DNA of 64,000 nucleotides from Paracoccus halophilus. GTDB taxonomy: Bacteria; Pseudomonadota; Alphaproteobacteria; Rhodobacterales; Rhodobacteraceae. Location: contig NZ_JRKN01000008.1 in assembly GCF_000763905.1 (NCBI RefSeq), positions 1 to 64,000 on the forward strand, in the 5' to 3' direction. Position numbers and translations under genes: made by a program. Below are positions 18,077-28,138 of this stretch, piece after piece; the stretch's first letter is position 1, and each line of letters begins with the position of its first letter. The notes under the pieces are model-generated. The model saw only the letters and a list, made by a program, of their open reading frames with translations. It was not told where the DNA came from and ran no database searches.

Positions 18077-19633
18077 TTAAGGCCTCGGGACAGTCAACCT
18101 GCGATATCGCCACAGCAGGCCAAGCGCGGCGAGCGTCAGCAGCAGCACCGGCCAGTCGCCCCAACGCGACCAGAGCGTCGGGGGCAGCGCGCCGGGAAGG
18201 CGCGCGTCGATCCGCCCGGTCCGGTTCAGCTCCAGCGTCGCGTGCAATTCGCCCCGCGCGCCGATCACCGCCGAGACGCCGGTATTCGCCGCCCGCATCA
18301 GCGGCAGCCCGCTTTCGATCGCCCGCAGCCGCGCCTGCGCCAGATGCTGATAGGGCCCCGAAAGATTGCCGAACCAGGCGTCATTGGTCACCTGCAGCAG
18401 CCAGCCCGGCCGGTCCGCGCCGGTGATCAGATGGCGCGAAAAGATCGCCTCGTAGCAGATGAGCGGCTGCACCGGCGGCAGGCCGGGAAAGCGCAGCACG
18501 GCAGGGGCGGCGCCCGGCGAATAGCCGTAGCCCTGCTGCGCGGCAAAGGCGCGGATTCCGAACTGCGCCAGCACATCGCCCCAGGGCGTGTATTCGCCGA
18601 ACGGAACCAGATGGAACTTGTCATAGACCGGACCGATGCCCTCGGCCGAGAAACTGCTCAGGCTGTTGAAATAACGCGCGCCCTCGGACCGCTGGATGCC
18701 CAGGATGACCGGCGCGCCGGCATAGGCGGCAATGTCGCGGGGCGCGGTGCCGGACTGGTCGAGCAGGAAATTGACCGCCGTTTCGGGCCAGATGACGACA
18801 TCGGGCGCGGCGCGGTCCGCATCACGCTCGGCCGACAGGTCGAGCAGCCGGCGAAAGAACACCTCGGACCAGTAGGGGTCCCATTTCAGCGCCTGTTTGG
18901 CATTGGGCTGGACGAGCCGCAGCTTGATCGGCGTATCGTCGGGCAGCGGGCGGGCAAGGCGCGCCATGCCGGCGCTCCAGGCCATGGCGACGACAAGGGC
19001 CGCGAGGATCGCCCCGGGCAGGGCGCCGCGCCACCGCCCGGCCGGGCCGCGCCAGCAGGCCAGCGGCAGGGCGGCGGCCAGCATGGTCAGCGCCGACAGC
19101 CCCAACGCGCCCAGATGGGCCGCCAGCTGGCTCGCGGGCGTGTCCGTCCAGATATGCCCGGCCAGCGCCCAGGGAAGGCCGGTGAAGATCCAGCCGCGCA
19201 GCCAGTCCGACAGGATCATCAGCGCGGCGAATGCAAGGCCCTGGCGCGGAAAGCCGGGCAGCAGACGTGCCGCGAGCCATGCCGGCAGGGTCCAGAACAG
19301 CGCCCCGCCCGCCGCCATCAGCGCGAGGGCAAAGGGCGCCATCCAGCCATAGATCTCGGGCTGGACCAGGAACGGCTCGACGATCCATGACATGGCCAGC
19401 GCGAAATGCCCGAGGCCGGCGGCGAATGCCGACCATGCCGCCTGCGCCGGCGAGACGGCGCGGGCGATCTGCCAGCACAGGACGGCCAGGGCGGGCAGGG
19501 CCAGGAACCACAGATCCCAGGGCGCCTGTCCGAGCGCCGCGAATGCGCCAAGCCCCGCGCATCCCAGCAGGATCAGCCATGAGGGGCGGCGCGCCCGCCC
19601 TGAGCTGCCAAGCATCGGGGCGGCGGCGTCCAT
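18077..19633 (-). CDS. lnt: Apolipoprotein N-acyltransferase
   Basis: An inner-membrane enzyme adding the third acyl chain to lipoproteins. 518 residues. The N-terminal half is six or more hydrophobic helices. The C-terminal nitrilase-like domain has the Glu-Lys-Cys triad in VVIWPETAVNFLL (Glu), YDKFHLVPFGEYTPW (Lys) and QPLICYEAIFS (Cys). GAAGG lies eight bases before the ATG at 19633. The start is three bases from the stop of the upstream helicase gene, so they are coupled. metK with its riboswitch follows. Confidence 0.95.
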   Translation of the reverse strand: MDAAAPMLGSSGRARRPSWLILLGCAGLGAFAALGQAPWDLWFLALPALAVLCWQIARAVSPAQAAWSAFAAGLGHFALAMSWIVEPFLVQPEIYGWMAPFALALMAAGGALFWTLPAWLAARLLPGFPRQGLAFAALMILSDWLRGWIFTGLPWALAGHIWTDTPASQLAAHLGALGLSALTMLAAALPLACWRGPAGRWRGALPGAILAALVVAMAWSAGMARLARPLPDDTPIKLRLVQPNAKQALKWDPYWSEVFFRRLLDLSAERDADRAAPDVVIWPETAVNFLLDQSGTAPRDIAAYAGAPVILGIQRSEGARYFNSLSSFSAEGIGPVYDKFHLVPFGEYTPWGDVLAQFGIRAFAAQQGYGYSPGAAPAVLRFPGLPPVQPLICYEAIFSRHLITGADRPGWLLQVTNDAWFGNLSGPYQHLAQARLRAIESGLPLMRAANTGVSAVIGARGELHATLELNRTGRIDARLPGALPPTLWSRWGDWPVLLLTLAALGLLWRYRRLTVPRP

Positions 19634-19636
19634 GGG

Positions 19637-21631
19637 TCAGCCTTCGGTCGCGGAACCGCCGCCATCGGCGGTATCGGCGGCCGGCTGCGCCGCGCTTTCG
19701 TCGGGCGCGGATTGTTCGCCGGAATCGGGTTTTGCTGCCGCCTTGGCGCGAGGCTTGCGCGGGGCGCGCGGCTTGGCCGGCTTGCGCGCGGCCTTGGGCT
19801 TGTCGCCGGTTTCGGATGCCGCATCGTCAGCCACTTCGGGCGCGGCCTCGGCCGGAATTTCGGCATCGGCGGCGCTTGTCTCTTCGGGCTTGGGCTTGGC
19901 CACGCGCGGCTTGCGTTTGCGCACCGGCTTTTCCTTGGGCGCTTCGGCCTGTTCGGCGGCGGGCGCGGGGGCGGATTCGGTCGCGGCTTCGGCGGCGGGC
20001 GCCTGAGCTTCGGCAGGCGCGTCGGCTTCGGGCTGTGCTTCGGGCTTTTCGTCCTGCCGGGCCTCGGGCGCCGGCGCCGGGGCTTCGCTGGCCTGCACGG
20101 GCTTTTCGGCCCTGGCGGCGTTCTCGGCCTTGTCGGTCGTGCTCGGGCCGGAGTCGGTTTCTGCATCGCCTACGGCGGCGGGATTGATCGCCGGCCGGAA
20201 ACTGCGGGTCATGAATTCCGGTACGTGATCGCCCATGCCCAGGATCGGGTGGCGGTCGCCCCTGCGATCCTCGCGCCGATCCTCGCGCCGGTCGTTGCGA
20301 TGGTCGCGGTGGCGCCGATCCTGCGTTTCGGCGCGCGGCTCGGGCGCGGCCTCCTCGCGCGGCGCGGGCTGGCGGTCCTGCTCGTCCTCGTGGCGGCGGC
20401 CGCCACGGCGGCCGGTACGGTCGCGGCGGGGGGTGTCGCGCTGCGCGCGTGCCGGGGCCTGCGCGGCGGCCGACAGCGTGAAGCCTTCGGGCTGCGCGGC
20501 GCGGGGCAGGGTCTGCTTGACCAGTGCCTCGATGGCGGTCAGGTATTTCTCGTCAGCCGGGGTTCCGATCGAGATCGCGGTGCCCTGACGTCCGGCGCGG
20601 CCGGTGCGGCCGATGCGGTGGACGTAATCCTCGGCATGCGAGGGCAGGTCGAAGTTGAAGACATGGCTGACCGCCGGGATGTCCAGCCCGCGCGCCGCCA
20701 CGTCCGAGGCCACCAGAAAGCGCAGCTTGCCTTCGCGGAAGTCGTCCAGCGTCGCCATGCGATGGCGCTGGTCCAGATCGCCATGGATCGGAGCGGCATC
20801 GAATTCATGCGCCTTGAGCGATTTGGCGACGATATCGACTTCGGTCTTGCGGTTGCAGAAGATGATCGCGTTCTTCAGCCCCTCGCCTTCGGCACGGATC
20901 AGCGCGCGCAGCAATTCGCGCTTTTGCTTGGCGCTCTGGTCGCGCCGGGTGGGCGCGATCTCGACCAGTTTCTGGGTGATCGTCTCGCTGGTGGTGGCCT
21001 GGCGGGCGACCTCGATGCGTTCGGGGCTGTGCAGGAAAGTGTCGGTGATGCGCTCGATCTCCGGCGCCATGGTGGCGCTGAAGAACAGCGTCTGGCGGGT
21101 AAAGGGCGTCAGCTGGAAGATCCGCTCGATATCCGGGATGAAGCCCATGTCGAGCATCCGGTCGGCCTCGTCCACGACCATGATCTGGACGCCGGTCAGC
21201 AACAGCTTGCCGCGTTCGAAATGATCCAGCAGCCGGCCCGGCGTGGCGATCAGCACATCGACGCCGCGGTCGATCAGCTTGTCCTGTTCGCCGAAGCTGA
21301 CGCCGCCAATCAGCAGCGCCTTGGTCAGACGGGTGTTCTTTGCATAGGTGTCGAAGTTCTCCGCCACCTGCGCCGCCAGTTCGCGGGTCGGACACAGCAC
21401 CAGCGAGCGCGGCATGCGGGCGCGGGCGCGGCCGCGACCCAGGAGCGTGATCATCGGCAGCGTGAAGCTGGCGGTCTTGCCGGTGCCGGTCTGGGCGATG
21501 CCCAGCACGTCGCGGCCTTCCAGCGCCGGCGGGATGGCCCCGGCCTGAATCGGCGTGGGGGCTTCGTAGCCCGCATCGGCAATGGCCTTCAGGACCTTGG
21601 GGTCAAGTTTGAGATCGGAAAATTTCGTCAT
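19637..21631 (-). CDS. DEAD-box RNA helicase with long low-complexity C-terminal tail
   Basis: An ATP-dependent RNA helicase of the RhlE/SrmB type, 664 residues. The core (about 1-380) has the Q motif with YEAPTPIQAGAIP, motif I AQTGTGKTASFTLP, Ia PTRELAAQV, II VVDEADRMLDMGF, III FFSATMAPE, and VI HRIGRTGRAGRQG. After residue 400 there is an Arg/Asp-rich part (RRDRTGRRGGRRHED, RREDRREDRRGDR) and then about 200 residues of Ala/Pro/Glu/Lys repeats ending in RAPRKPRAKAAAKP and an acidic tail. The tail is likely disordered and may bind RNA or the degradosome; that is inference. It is coupled to lnt downstream. Confidence 0.93.
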   Translation of the reverse strand: MTKFSDLKLDPKVLKAIADAGYEAPTPIQAGAIPPALEGRDVLGIAQTGTGKTASFTLPMITLLGRGRARARMPRSLVLCPTRELAAQVAENFDTYAKNTRLTKALLIGGVSFGEQDKLIDRGVDVLIATPGRLLDHFERGKLLLTGVQIMVVDEADRMLDMGFIPDIERIFQLTPFTRQTLFFSATMAPEIERITDTFLHSPERIEVARQATTSETITQKLVEIAPTRRDQSAKQKRELLRALIRAEGEGLKNAIIFCNRKTEVDIVAKSLKAHEFDAAPIHGDLDQRHRMATLDDFREGKLRFLVASDVAARGLDIPAVSHVFNFDLPSHAEDYVHRIGRTGRAGRQGTAISIGTPADEKYLTAIEALVKQTLPRAAQPEGFTLSAAAQAPARAQRDTPRRDRTGRRGGRRHEDEQDRQPAPREEAAPEPRAETQDRRHRDHRNDRREDRREDRRGDRHPILGMGDHVPEFMTRSFRPAINPAAVGDAETDSGPSTTDKAENAARAEKPVQASEAPAPAPEARQDEKPEAQPEADAPAEAQAPAAEAATESAPAPAAEQAEAPKEKPVRKRKPRVAKPKPEETSAADAEIPAEAAPEVADDAASETGDKPKAARKPAKPRAPRKPRAKAAAKPDSGEQSAPDESAAQPAADTADGGGSATEG

Positions 21632-21919
21632 TCGGGGCTTTCGTATCAATGCGCGGGTTCCCCCCGCGCAGTTCTTGCGTCCATCGCCGCCCTGCCTGAT
21701 GCCCGACATATGCCGGAAGCCGGGTATTGCGGCGGGTCGGGACGCAATTTCCGCACGCCCCTCGCCTTGTCTGCCGGATGCAGACATGGGCGGACTAACT
21801 GAAAACCCGCTCTGCGTCAATCAGATGCGGGTTTTCATTGACGCGGGACCTGTTTGCGGGAACGTCTGGGCGCGCGGCGCCGTTATGCCGCAGCATCGGA
21901 AACATATATGCGGGGCAAT

Positions 21920-24022
21920 ATGGCAGCGGAAACAGCGGGGCTGAGCCCCATGGAGGCCTTTGCCATAATCGGGATCGCCGGGGTCGGTGCGCAGTGGCTG
22001 GCCTGGCGTTTTCGCCTGCCGGCGATCGTTCTGATGCTGGCCGCGGGGCTGATCCTCGGGCCGGTCACCGGCATCTTCCTGCCCGAGCGCGATATCGGCG
22101 ATCTGCTGCAGCCGATGATCGCGCTGGCCGTCGCGGTGATCCTGTTCGAGGGCGGCCTGACCCTGAACCTGCACCAGTTGGCCGATGCGCGCAGCGCGGT
22201 CCGGCGGCTGGTCTATCTGGGGGCACCGCTGGGCTGGCTGCTTTCGGCGCTGGCGCTGAACCTGATCGCCGGGCTGGAATGGCAGGCCTCGATCGTCTTT
22301 GGCGGCATCATGATCGTGACCGGGCCGACGGTGATCGCGCCGCTTCTGCGGCAGGCGCGGCTGCGCACGCGCCCCGCCCAGGTCCTGCAATGGGAGGCGA
22401 TCGTCAACGACGCGCTTGGCGCGCTGGCGGCGGTGATCGCGCTGCTGGTCGTGCTGACGCGCAAGCAGGATCTGGGCGAGGTCCAGGCGATCTGGGAACT
22501 GCTTCGCGGCATCGGCTTCGCCACCCTTCTGGGGGTTGCGGCGGGCTATGGCGTCGCGGCTGCCTTTCGCCGCAATCTGGTGCCCGAATACATGAAGGTG
22601 CCGCTGCTGTTCGTCACCGTCATCGCGGTATTCGCCGGTGCCGACATGGTGCTGCATGAAAGCGGGCTGCTGGCGGTCACGGTCATGGGCCTTTTGATCG
22701 CCAATGCCGATCTGCCCAGCTATTCCGAGATCTACCGTTTCAAGGAAAGCGCCACCATCCTGCTGGTCTCGGGCGTGTTCATCCTGCTGGCGGCGGGGGT
22801 GAAATTCCAGGATCTGGGCGCGCTCGACTGGCGCGCGGTGGCCTTTATCGTGGCGGTGGTGCTGCTGGTGCGGCCGCTGACCGTGATGATCTCGCTGATC
22901 GGCACCGATCTGCCCTGGCGCGAAAAGCTGCTGATCGCGCTGACCGGGCCGCGCGGCGTGGTGCTGGTCGCGGTCTCGGGCGTGTTCGGCGAAAGGCTGG
23001 TGGCCGAGGGCATCCCGGACGGCGCGCTGCTGACGCCGCTGGCCTTCGTGCTGGTGGTGGCGACGGTGGTGCTGCACGGCTTTACCCTGGCGCCGCTGGC
23101 GCGGGCCCTGGGGCTGACCTCGGGCGACCGTCCGGGGCTGCTTATCGTCGGCGGCTCGCTTTTCGCCACAGGGCTGGCCAAGGCGCTGGAAAAGGCCGAT
23201 GTGAACGTGCTGATCACCGACCCCAATCGCGGCCATCTTCAGACCGCGCGCAGCGCCGGCGTGCCGCATTTCTACGGCGATATCCTGTCCGAGGCGGCCG
23301 AGAACAGCGTCGAGTTCCTGGCCTATCACGCGATCCTCGTCGCGTCGGACAACGATGCCTACAACACGCTGGTCGCCACCGACCTGGCCCCCGAATTCGG
23401 GCGCGAGGCGATCTGGCAACTGGCCCGCCACAAGGAGGACCGGCCCCGCCATGCCCTGCCCAGCCAGCTGGGCGGCCGGACGGTGAACGGCAACCGCACG
23501 CTGGCGCAATATCTGGACCTCCTGGCCGAGGGCTGGATCTTCCGCGCCACCCGCCTGACCGAGGAATATACGCTGGACGACTGGCGCCAATCCCGGCCCG
23601 AGGTCATTCCACTGGCCGTGGTGGACCGTGGCAAGCTGCAATTCGTCGGCGATCCCGACCGCATGGAGGGCCGCGCCGACATGCATATCATCAGCCTGAT
23701 CCCGCCCGAGACCGCCGAGCGCATCCGCCAGGAAAGCGAAGCCGCGCAGCAAGCCCGCGAAGTCGCCAAGGCCGAGGCCCGGGCCGTCAAGCGCGGCGAG
23801 GGTTCGGGCGCAGTCGAACATCCCGGAGAGGAGGATGCCGCCGCCAGCGATGACGCCGGCCGCGCCGTCGCCCGCGAGGGGCTGGAGGATGGCGCGACGG
23901 CCGGAACAGGAAAGGGCAAGCCCAAGGCTGATGCCGCTGCCAAGGGCAAGTCCGCTGCCAAGGGCAAGACCGGGGGCAAGGCAAAACCCCGGGGCAAGGC
24001 CAAGGACGGCAAGACCGGCTAG
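21920..24022 (+). CDS. CPA1-type cation/proton antiporter with nucleotide-binding-like domain and basic tail
   Basis: A membrane exchanger of about 700 residues. Residues 1-400 hold some 12 membrane helices, including the ILFEGGLTLNLHQL and EAIVNDALGALAAVIALL segments (the ND pair is typical of CPA1 Na+/H+ antiporters) and TGPRGVVLVAVSGVFGERL. Next is a Rossmann-like region starting LLIVGGSLFATGLAKALEKA and running through ILVASDNDAYNTLVATDL, as in TrkA-N/RCK gating domains. The last 60 residues are rich in Lys, Ala and Gly (KGKSAAKGKTGGKAK), probably cytoplasmic and disordered. GGGGC lies close before the ATG at 21920; 21908 is an alternative start. It is divergent from the helicase gene. 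Confidence 0.88.
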   Translation: MAAETAGLSPMEAFAIIGIAGVGAQWLAWRFRLPAIVLMLAAGLILGPVTGIFLPERDIGDLLQPMIALAVAVILFEGGLTLNLHQLADARSAVRRLVYLGAPLGWLLSALALNLIAGLEWQASIVFGGIMIVTGPTVIAPLLRQARLRTRPAQVLQWEAIVNDALGALAAVIALLVVLTRKQDLGEVQAIWELLRGIGFATLLGVAAGYGVAAAFRRNLVPEYMKVPLLFVTVIAVFAGADMVLHESGLLAVTVMGLLIANADLPSYSEIYRFKESATILLVSGVFILLAAGVKFQDLGALDWRAVAFIVAVVLLVRPLTVMISLIGTDLPWREKLLIALTGPRGVVLVAVSGVFGERLVAEGIPDGALLTPLAFVLVVATVVLHGFTLAPLARALGLTSGDRPGLLIVGGSLFATGLAKALEKADVNVLITDPNRGHLQTARSAGVPHFYGDILSEAAENSVEFLAYHAILVASDNDAYNTLVATDLAPEFGREAIWQLARHKEDRPRHALPSQLGGRTVNGNRTLAQYLDLLAEGWIFRATRLTEEYTLDDWRQSRPEVIPLAVVDRGKLQFVGDPDRMEGRADMHIISLIPPETAERIRQESEAAQQAREVAKAEARAVKRGEGSGAVEHPGEEDAAASDDAGRAVAREGLEDGATAGTGKGKPKADAAAKGKSAAKGKTGGKAKPRGKAKDGKTG

Positions 24023-24128
24023 GTCCGGGCGCGGCCGGGCGGTCTGTTTCCTTGCGCCGCCGCGCGGCCATGGTTGACGTCCCCACATGGCAGGGTCTAT
24101 CCCCCGGGCGATCTTCAGGATGGATGCC

Positions 24129-25874
24129 ATGAACCTCTTTTCGGATATCCGCGCGCTGGTGACGGACGCGCTGGCGCAGATGGAACAGGCGGGCGAACTG
24201 CCCGCCGGACTCGACACCGCGAATGTCACGGTCGAGCCGCCGCGAGACCCGGCCCATGGCGATATGGCGACCAATGCGGCGATGGTGCTGGCCAAGCCCG
24301 CCGGCCGGAAACCCCGCGAGATTGCCGAGACGCTGGCCGCGCGGCTGGCCGCCGATCCGCGTATCACCGCGGCCGAGGTGGCGGGGCCGGGCTTTCTGAA
24401 CCTGCGCCTTGCGCCCGCCGAATGGCAGGGCGTGATCCGTGCGGCCTTGCTGGCGGGGGCGGATTACGGCCGCTCGACCATGGGCAACGGCACGAAAATC
24501 AACGTCGAATTCGTCAGCGCCAACCCGACCGGGCCGATGCATGTCGGCCATACGCGCGGCGCGGTCTTCGGCGATGCGCTGGCGGCGCTGCTGGATTTCG
24601 CGGGCCATGAGGTCACGCGCGAATATTACATCAACGATGGCGGCGCGCAGGTCGATGTGCTGGCGCGCTCGGCCTATGAACGCTATCGCGAGGCGAACGG
24701 GCTCGAGCCGCAGATCGCCGAGGGGCTTTATCCCGGCGATTACCTGATCCCGGTCGGGCAGGCGCTCAAGGAAAAATACGGCGACAGCCTGATCGACCGG
24801 CCCGAAGAGGAATGGCTGGCCGAGATCCGCGTCTTTGCCACCGATGCGATGATGGCGATGATCCGCGACGATCTGGCGCTGCTGGGTGTCCGGATGGACG
24901 TGTTCTCCAGCGAAAAGGCGCTTTACGGCACCGGCCGGATCGAGGCCGCGATCGAACGCCTGCGCGCCGCCGGCCTGATCTATCGCGGCACGCTCGAGCC
25001 GCCCAAGGGCAAGCTGCCCGAGGATTGGGAGGCGCGCGAGCAACTCCTGTTCAAATCCACCGCCTTTGGCGACGATCAGGACCGGCCGATCCAGAAATCC
25101 GATGGCAGCTGGACCTATTTCGCCCCCGATATCGCCTATCACTGGGACAAGATCGAACGCGGTTTCGACCAGCTGATCGACGTGCTGGGCGCCGATCACG
25201 GCGGCTATGTCAAGCGCCTGCAGGCGGTCGTCAAGGCACTGTCCAACGGCCGCGTGCCGCTGGATGCCAAGCTGATCCAGCTGGTCAGGCTGTTCAGGAA
25301 TGGCGAGCCCTTCAAGATGTCCAAGCGGGCAGGGACCTTCGTCACCCTGCGCGATGTGGTCGAACAGGCGGGCGCCGATGTGACCCGCTTTCATATGCTG
25401 ACCCGCAAGAACGATGCGGCGCTGGATTTCGATTTCGCGCGTGTGCTGGAACAGTCCAAGGACAACCCGGTCTGGTATGTGCAATATGCCAGCGCGCGGG
25501 TGAATTCGGTCCTGGGCAAGGCGGCCGGGCAGGGCGTCGAGACCTCGGACGCGGCGTTGGCGGCGGCCGATCTGGCGCGTCTGGACCATCCGGCCGAGCT
25601 GGATCTGGCCCGGAAAGTTGCAGAATGGCCACGCATCGTCGAAATCTCCGCCCGCGCGCACGAGCCGCACCGGATCGCGTTTTTCCTTTACGATATCGCC
25701 TCGGACCTGCATTCGCTGTGGAACCGCGGCAATGACGAGCCCGCCCTGCGCTTTGTCCAGGAGGGCGAGGCTGCCACGACGGCCGCGAAAATCGCACTGG
25801 TTCGCGCGGTCGGCGTTGTCATTTCGGCCGGTCTTGGTATCCTTGGCGTGACTCCGGCCAGAGAAATGCGCTGA
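24129..25874 (+). CDS. argS: Arginyl-tRNA synthetase
   Basis: Charges tRNA-Arg; a class I synthetase of 581 residues. The N-terminal Add-1 domain is followed by the HIGH motif in [18 protein letters not shown], the catalytic Rossmann fold, the KMSKS-like [15 protein letters not shown], and the DALR anticodon-binding domain ending in [14 protein letters not shown] precedes the ATG at 24129 by eight bases; an in-frame ATG at 24120 overlaps that site. It heads a plus-strand run argS-SPOR-nagZ-scpA-scpB. Confidence 0.96.
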   Translation: MNLFSDIRALVTDALAQMEQAGELPAGLDTANVTVEPPRDPAHGDMATNAAMVLAKPAGRKPREIAETLAARLAADPRITAAEVAGPGFLNLRLAPAEWQGVIRAALLAGADYGRSTMGNGTKINVEFVSANPTGPMHVGHTRGAVFGDALAALLDFAGHEVTREYYINDGGAQVDVLARSAYERYREANGLEPQIAEGLYPGDYLIPVGQALKEKYGDSLIDRPEEEWLAEIRVFATDAMMAMIRDDLALLGVRMDVFSSEKALYGTGRIEAAIERLRAAGLIYRGTLEPPKGKLPEDWEAREQLLFKSTAFGDDQDRPIQKSDGSWTYFAPDIAYHWDKIERGFDQLIDVLGADHGGYVKRLQAVVKALSNGRVPLDAKLIQLVRLFRNGEPFKMSKRAGTFVTLRDVVEQAGADVTRFHMLTRKNDAALDFDFARVLEQSKDNPVWYVQYASARVNSVLGKAAGQGVETSDAALAAADLARLDHPAELDLARKVAEWPRIVEISARAHEPHRIAFFLYDIASDLHSLWNRGNDEPALRFVQEGEAATTAAKIALVRAVGVVISAGLGILGVTPAREMR

Positions 25875-25941
25875 ACAAGGCGTGCCTGCCGGGGCGAGCA
25901 GATAAACGAGCAGCGCTGGAACAACCGGCAGGCAGGCAGGT

Positions 25942-27072
25942 ATGACGGTGGTAGATTTCCGCTCTTCGGGCGGGTTTGAGGGGTCGCAGCCCAACCGGCT
26001 GTCGCAGGACTATCCCTATGCGCAGGACGCGCAGCAGGATTACCAGGACGAATTTCAGGATGACGGCTGGGACGAACGCTACGGCTATGCCGATTCGCCC
26101 GAGCCGCTGTCCCTGGGCAGGCGGCTAACGCGGCTGACCCATTATGTCGGTGCGCTGGTCTCGGTCGGGCTGATCGTCATTCTGGCGGTCTGGGGCTTCG
26201 AGCTGGTCATGCGCGATGTCTCGGGCGTGCCGGTGATTCGCGCCGTCGAAGGCGATGCCCGTACCGCCCCCGAAGATCCGGGCGGCGCGCTGACCGCCCG
26301 GACCGGCCTTGCCGTGAACGAGGTCGCCGCCGGCGCCGAGCCGGCATCGACGGACCGGGTCGCGCTGGCGCCGCAATCGGCGCGGCTGCAGGATCAGGAC
26401 GTCGCGATGGGCGAGTTGGGCTCGATCGCGCAAGAACCCTCGCATCCGGTGGAACTGCCCTTGCCCGACGATTCCGCGCGGGTGATCGCGCGTCCCGATG
26501 GCGAGGCCGCGGCGGAGGACATGGCCAGCGCCGTCGAGGATGCGGTGATCTCGGACGTGCCGGCCGTCGAGGCGGCGGTGAACGACGTGGTGACCGATCT
26601 GGCCGGGAACGAGGCGCTCGACGTGGCGATCAACACCGCGCTCGCTCAGGCTGCGGCCGATATCGCGACCCCTCCGGCAGTGGCCAGTTCCGCGCGTCCG
26701 GCACCGCGCCCGCGCCGGCTGGCCGCCGCCGCGCCGGTTGCCGCAACGGAAAGCAGCCGTCCGGCAACCGCGTCCGCACCCGCTCCGGCAGCCCAGACCC
26801 CGGCCCCGGCTCCGGCCGCCGCGGGTGCGGCGCTGGCCCAGATCGGGGCTTTCGACAGCGAGGCGCTGGCCACCGGCGAATGGAAGCGGGTGTCGGGCAA
26901 GTTCGGCGGCCTCTTCTCGGGCAAGGGCATGGTGGTGCAGCGCCACGAGACCAACGGCCGCACCTTCTGGCGGCTGCGGGCCTCGGGCTTTGCCTCGCGC
27001 GACGAGGCGCGGCGCTTCTGCGCGGCGCTGATCGCCGGGGGCACCGACTGCATCCCGGCCACCGCAAAGTGA
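25942..27072 (+). CDS. SPOR-domain membrane protein
   Basis: A 376-residue bitopic protein. An acidic, Gln/Asp/Tyr-rich cytoplasmic segment (residues 1-65) precedes one membrane helix (YVGALVSVGLIVILAVWGFE). A long Ala/Pro/Val-rich periplasmic linker follows, then a C-terminal SPOR domain (AQIGAFDSEALATGEWKRVS to RRFCAALIAGGTDCIPA). SPOR domains bind denuded septal peptidoglycan, so the protein probably acts at the division site in an FtsN-like way. It is placed between argS and nagZ, with eight bases to nagZ. A cysteine pair (FCAAL, DCIP) in the SPOR fold could form a disulfide. Confidence 0.88.
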   Translation: MTVVDFRSSGGFEGSQPNRLSQDYPYAQDAQQDYQDEFQDDGWDERYGYADSPEPLSLGRRLTRLTHYVGALVSVGLIVILAVWGFELVMRDVSGVPVIRAVEGDARTAPEDPGGALTARTGLAVNEVAAGAEPASTDRVALAPQSARLQDQDVAMGELGSIAQEPSHPVELPLPDDSARVIARPDGEAAAEDMASAVEDAVISDVPAVEAAVNDVVTDLAGNEALDVAINTALAQAAADIATPPAVASSARPAPRPRRLAAAAPVAATESSRPATASAPAPAAQTPAPAPAAAGAALAQIGAFDSEALATGEWKRVSGKFGGLFSGKGMVVQRHETNGRTFWRLRASGFASRDEARRFCAALIAGGTDCIPATAK

Positions 27073-27079
27073 TCCCGGC

Positions 27080-28066
27080 ATGACCGGCGCGACCATCCTT
27101 GGCGGTATCGCCGGACCCGATCTGACTGCGGCCGAGCGGGATTTCTTTCGCGCGGCCGATCCCTGGGGCTTTATCCTGTTCGGGCGCAATATCGACACGC
27201 CCGACCGCCTGCGCCGCCTGACCGCCGAATTGCGCGAGGCGGTCGGCCGCGATGCCCCGGTGCTGATCGACCAGGAGGGCGGGCGCGTCCAGCGCATGCG
27301 CGCGCCGCACTGGACCGACTGGCCGGCGCCGCTGGATCAGGCCGCGAATGGCGAACGCGCGATCTGGCTGCACCATCACCTGATGGCGCTGGAACTCCGG
27401 GCGATGGGGATCGATGCCGATTGCGCGCCGGTTCTGGACATCGCGCGCGACGACACGCATCCCTTTCTGCGCAACCGCTGCCTTGGCAGCGACGCCGCGA
27501 CCGTGGCGCGGCTGGGCCGGATCGCCGCCGATGCGCTGCTGGCGGCGGGGGTGCTGCCGGTGGTCAAGCACATGCCGGGCCATGGCCGGGCGCGGGTGGA
27601 CAGCCACAAGGACCTGCCGCTGGTCGAGGCGCCGCTGGTCGAATTGCTGGCCACGGATTTCGCGCCCTTTGCCGCGCTGGCCGATCTGCCCATGGCGATG
27701 ACCGCGCATATCCGCTTTGCCGCCATCGACGACGCGCCCGCCACGGCCTCGCGCCCGGTGATCGACCTGATCCGCAACCGCATCGGCTTTGACGGCCTGC
27801 TCATGTCGGACGATATCGGCATGCAGGCGCTGTCGGGCGGCATGGCGGAACGCGCCGGGGCGATCATCGCCGCCGGCTGCGATCTGGTCCTGTCCTGCAA
27901 CGAGACTCGCCCCGAGATGGAGGAGATCGTCGCCGCCGCAGGCGCGATGACCCCGCGCGCTGCCGCCCGCGCCGCATCCGCGCTGGCCCTGCGCCGCGCG
28001 CCGCAACCGGCGGAGGTGGCGGAATTGCGGGCGGAACTGGGCCGGCTGGGCGGGCTGGCGGCCTGA
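27080..28066 (+). CDS. nagZ: Beta-N-acetylhexosaminidase
   Basis: A GH3 family glycosidase that removes N-acetylglucosamine from anhydromuropeptides in cell-wall recycling, in the cytoplasm. 328 residues. The family signature KHMPGHGRARVDSHKDLPLV holds the catalytic-loop His and Asp. VLIDQEGGRVQRMRAPHWTD and LMSDDIGMQALSGGMAERA (nucleophile Asp) are also present. Products of the pathway induce AmpC in bacteria that have AmpR; none is seen here. It lies between the SPOR protein and scpA. Confidence 0.94.
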   Translation: MTGATILGGIAGPDLTAAERDFFRAADPWGFILFGRNIDTPDRLRRLTAELREAVGRDAPVLIDQEGGRVQRMRAPHWTDWPAPLDQAANGERAIWLHHHLMALELRAMGIDADCAPVLDIARDDTHPFLRNRCLGSDAATVARLGRIAADALLAAGVLPVVKHMPGHGRARVDSHKDLPLVEAPLVELLATDFAPFAALADLPMAMTAHIRFAAIDDAPATASRPVIDLIRNRIGFDGLLMSDDIGMQALSGGMAERAGAIIAAGCDLVLSCNETRPEMEEIVAAAGAMTPRAAARAASALALRRAPQPAEVAELRAELGRLGGLAA

Positions 28067-28138
28067 TCGGTTGACTATGGCCGGCGCATGGCGGATTCTG
28101 CGCCGATCCAAGCTGTTCAACCGGGCGCCTGACGGCCT

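Noticed and set aside
21821..24367. Very long open frame opposite the antiporter gene
   Set aside because: It is a high-GC shadow: composition is Gln/Arg/His-rich with no domain, and the other strand carries a clear membrane transporter and the start of argS.
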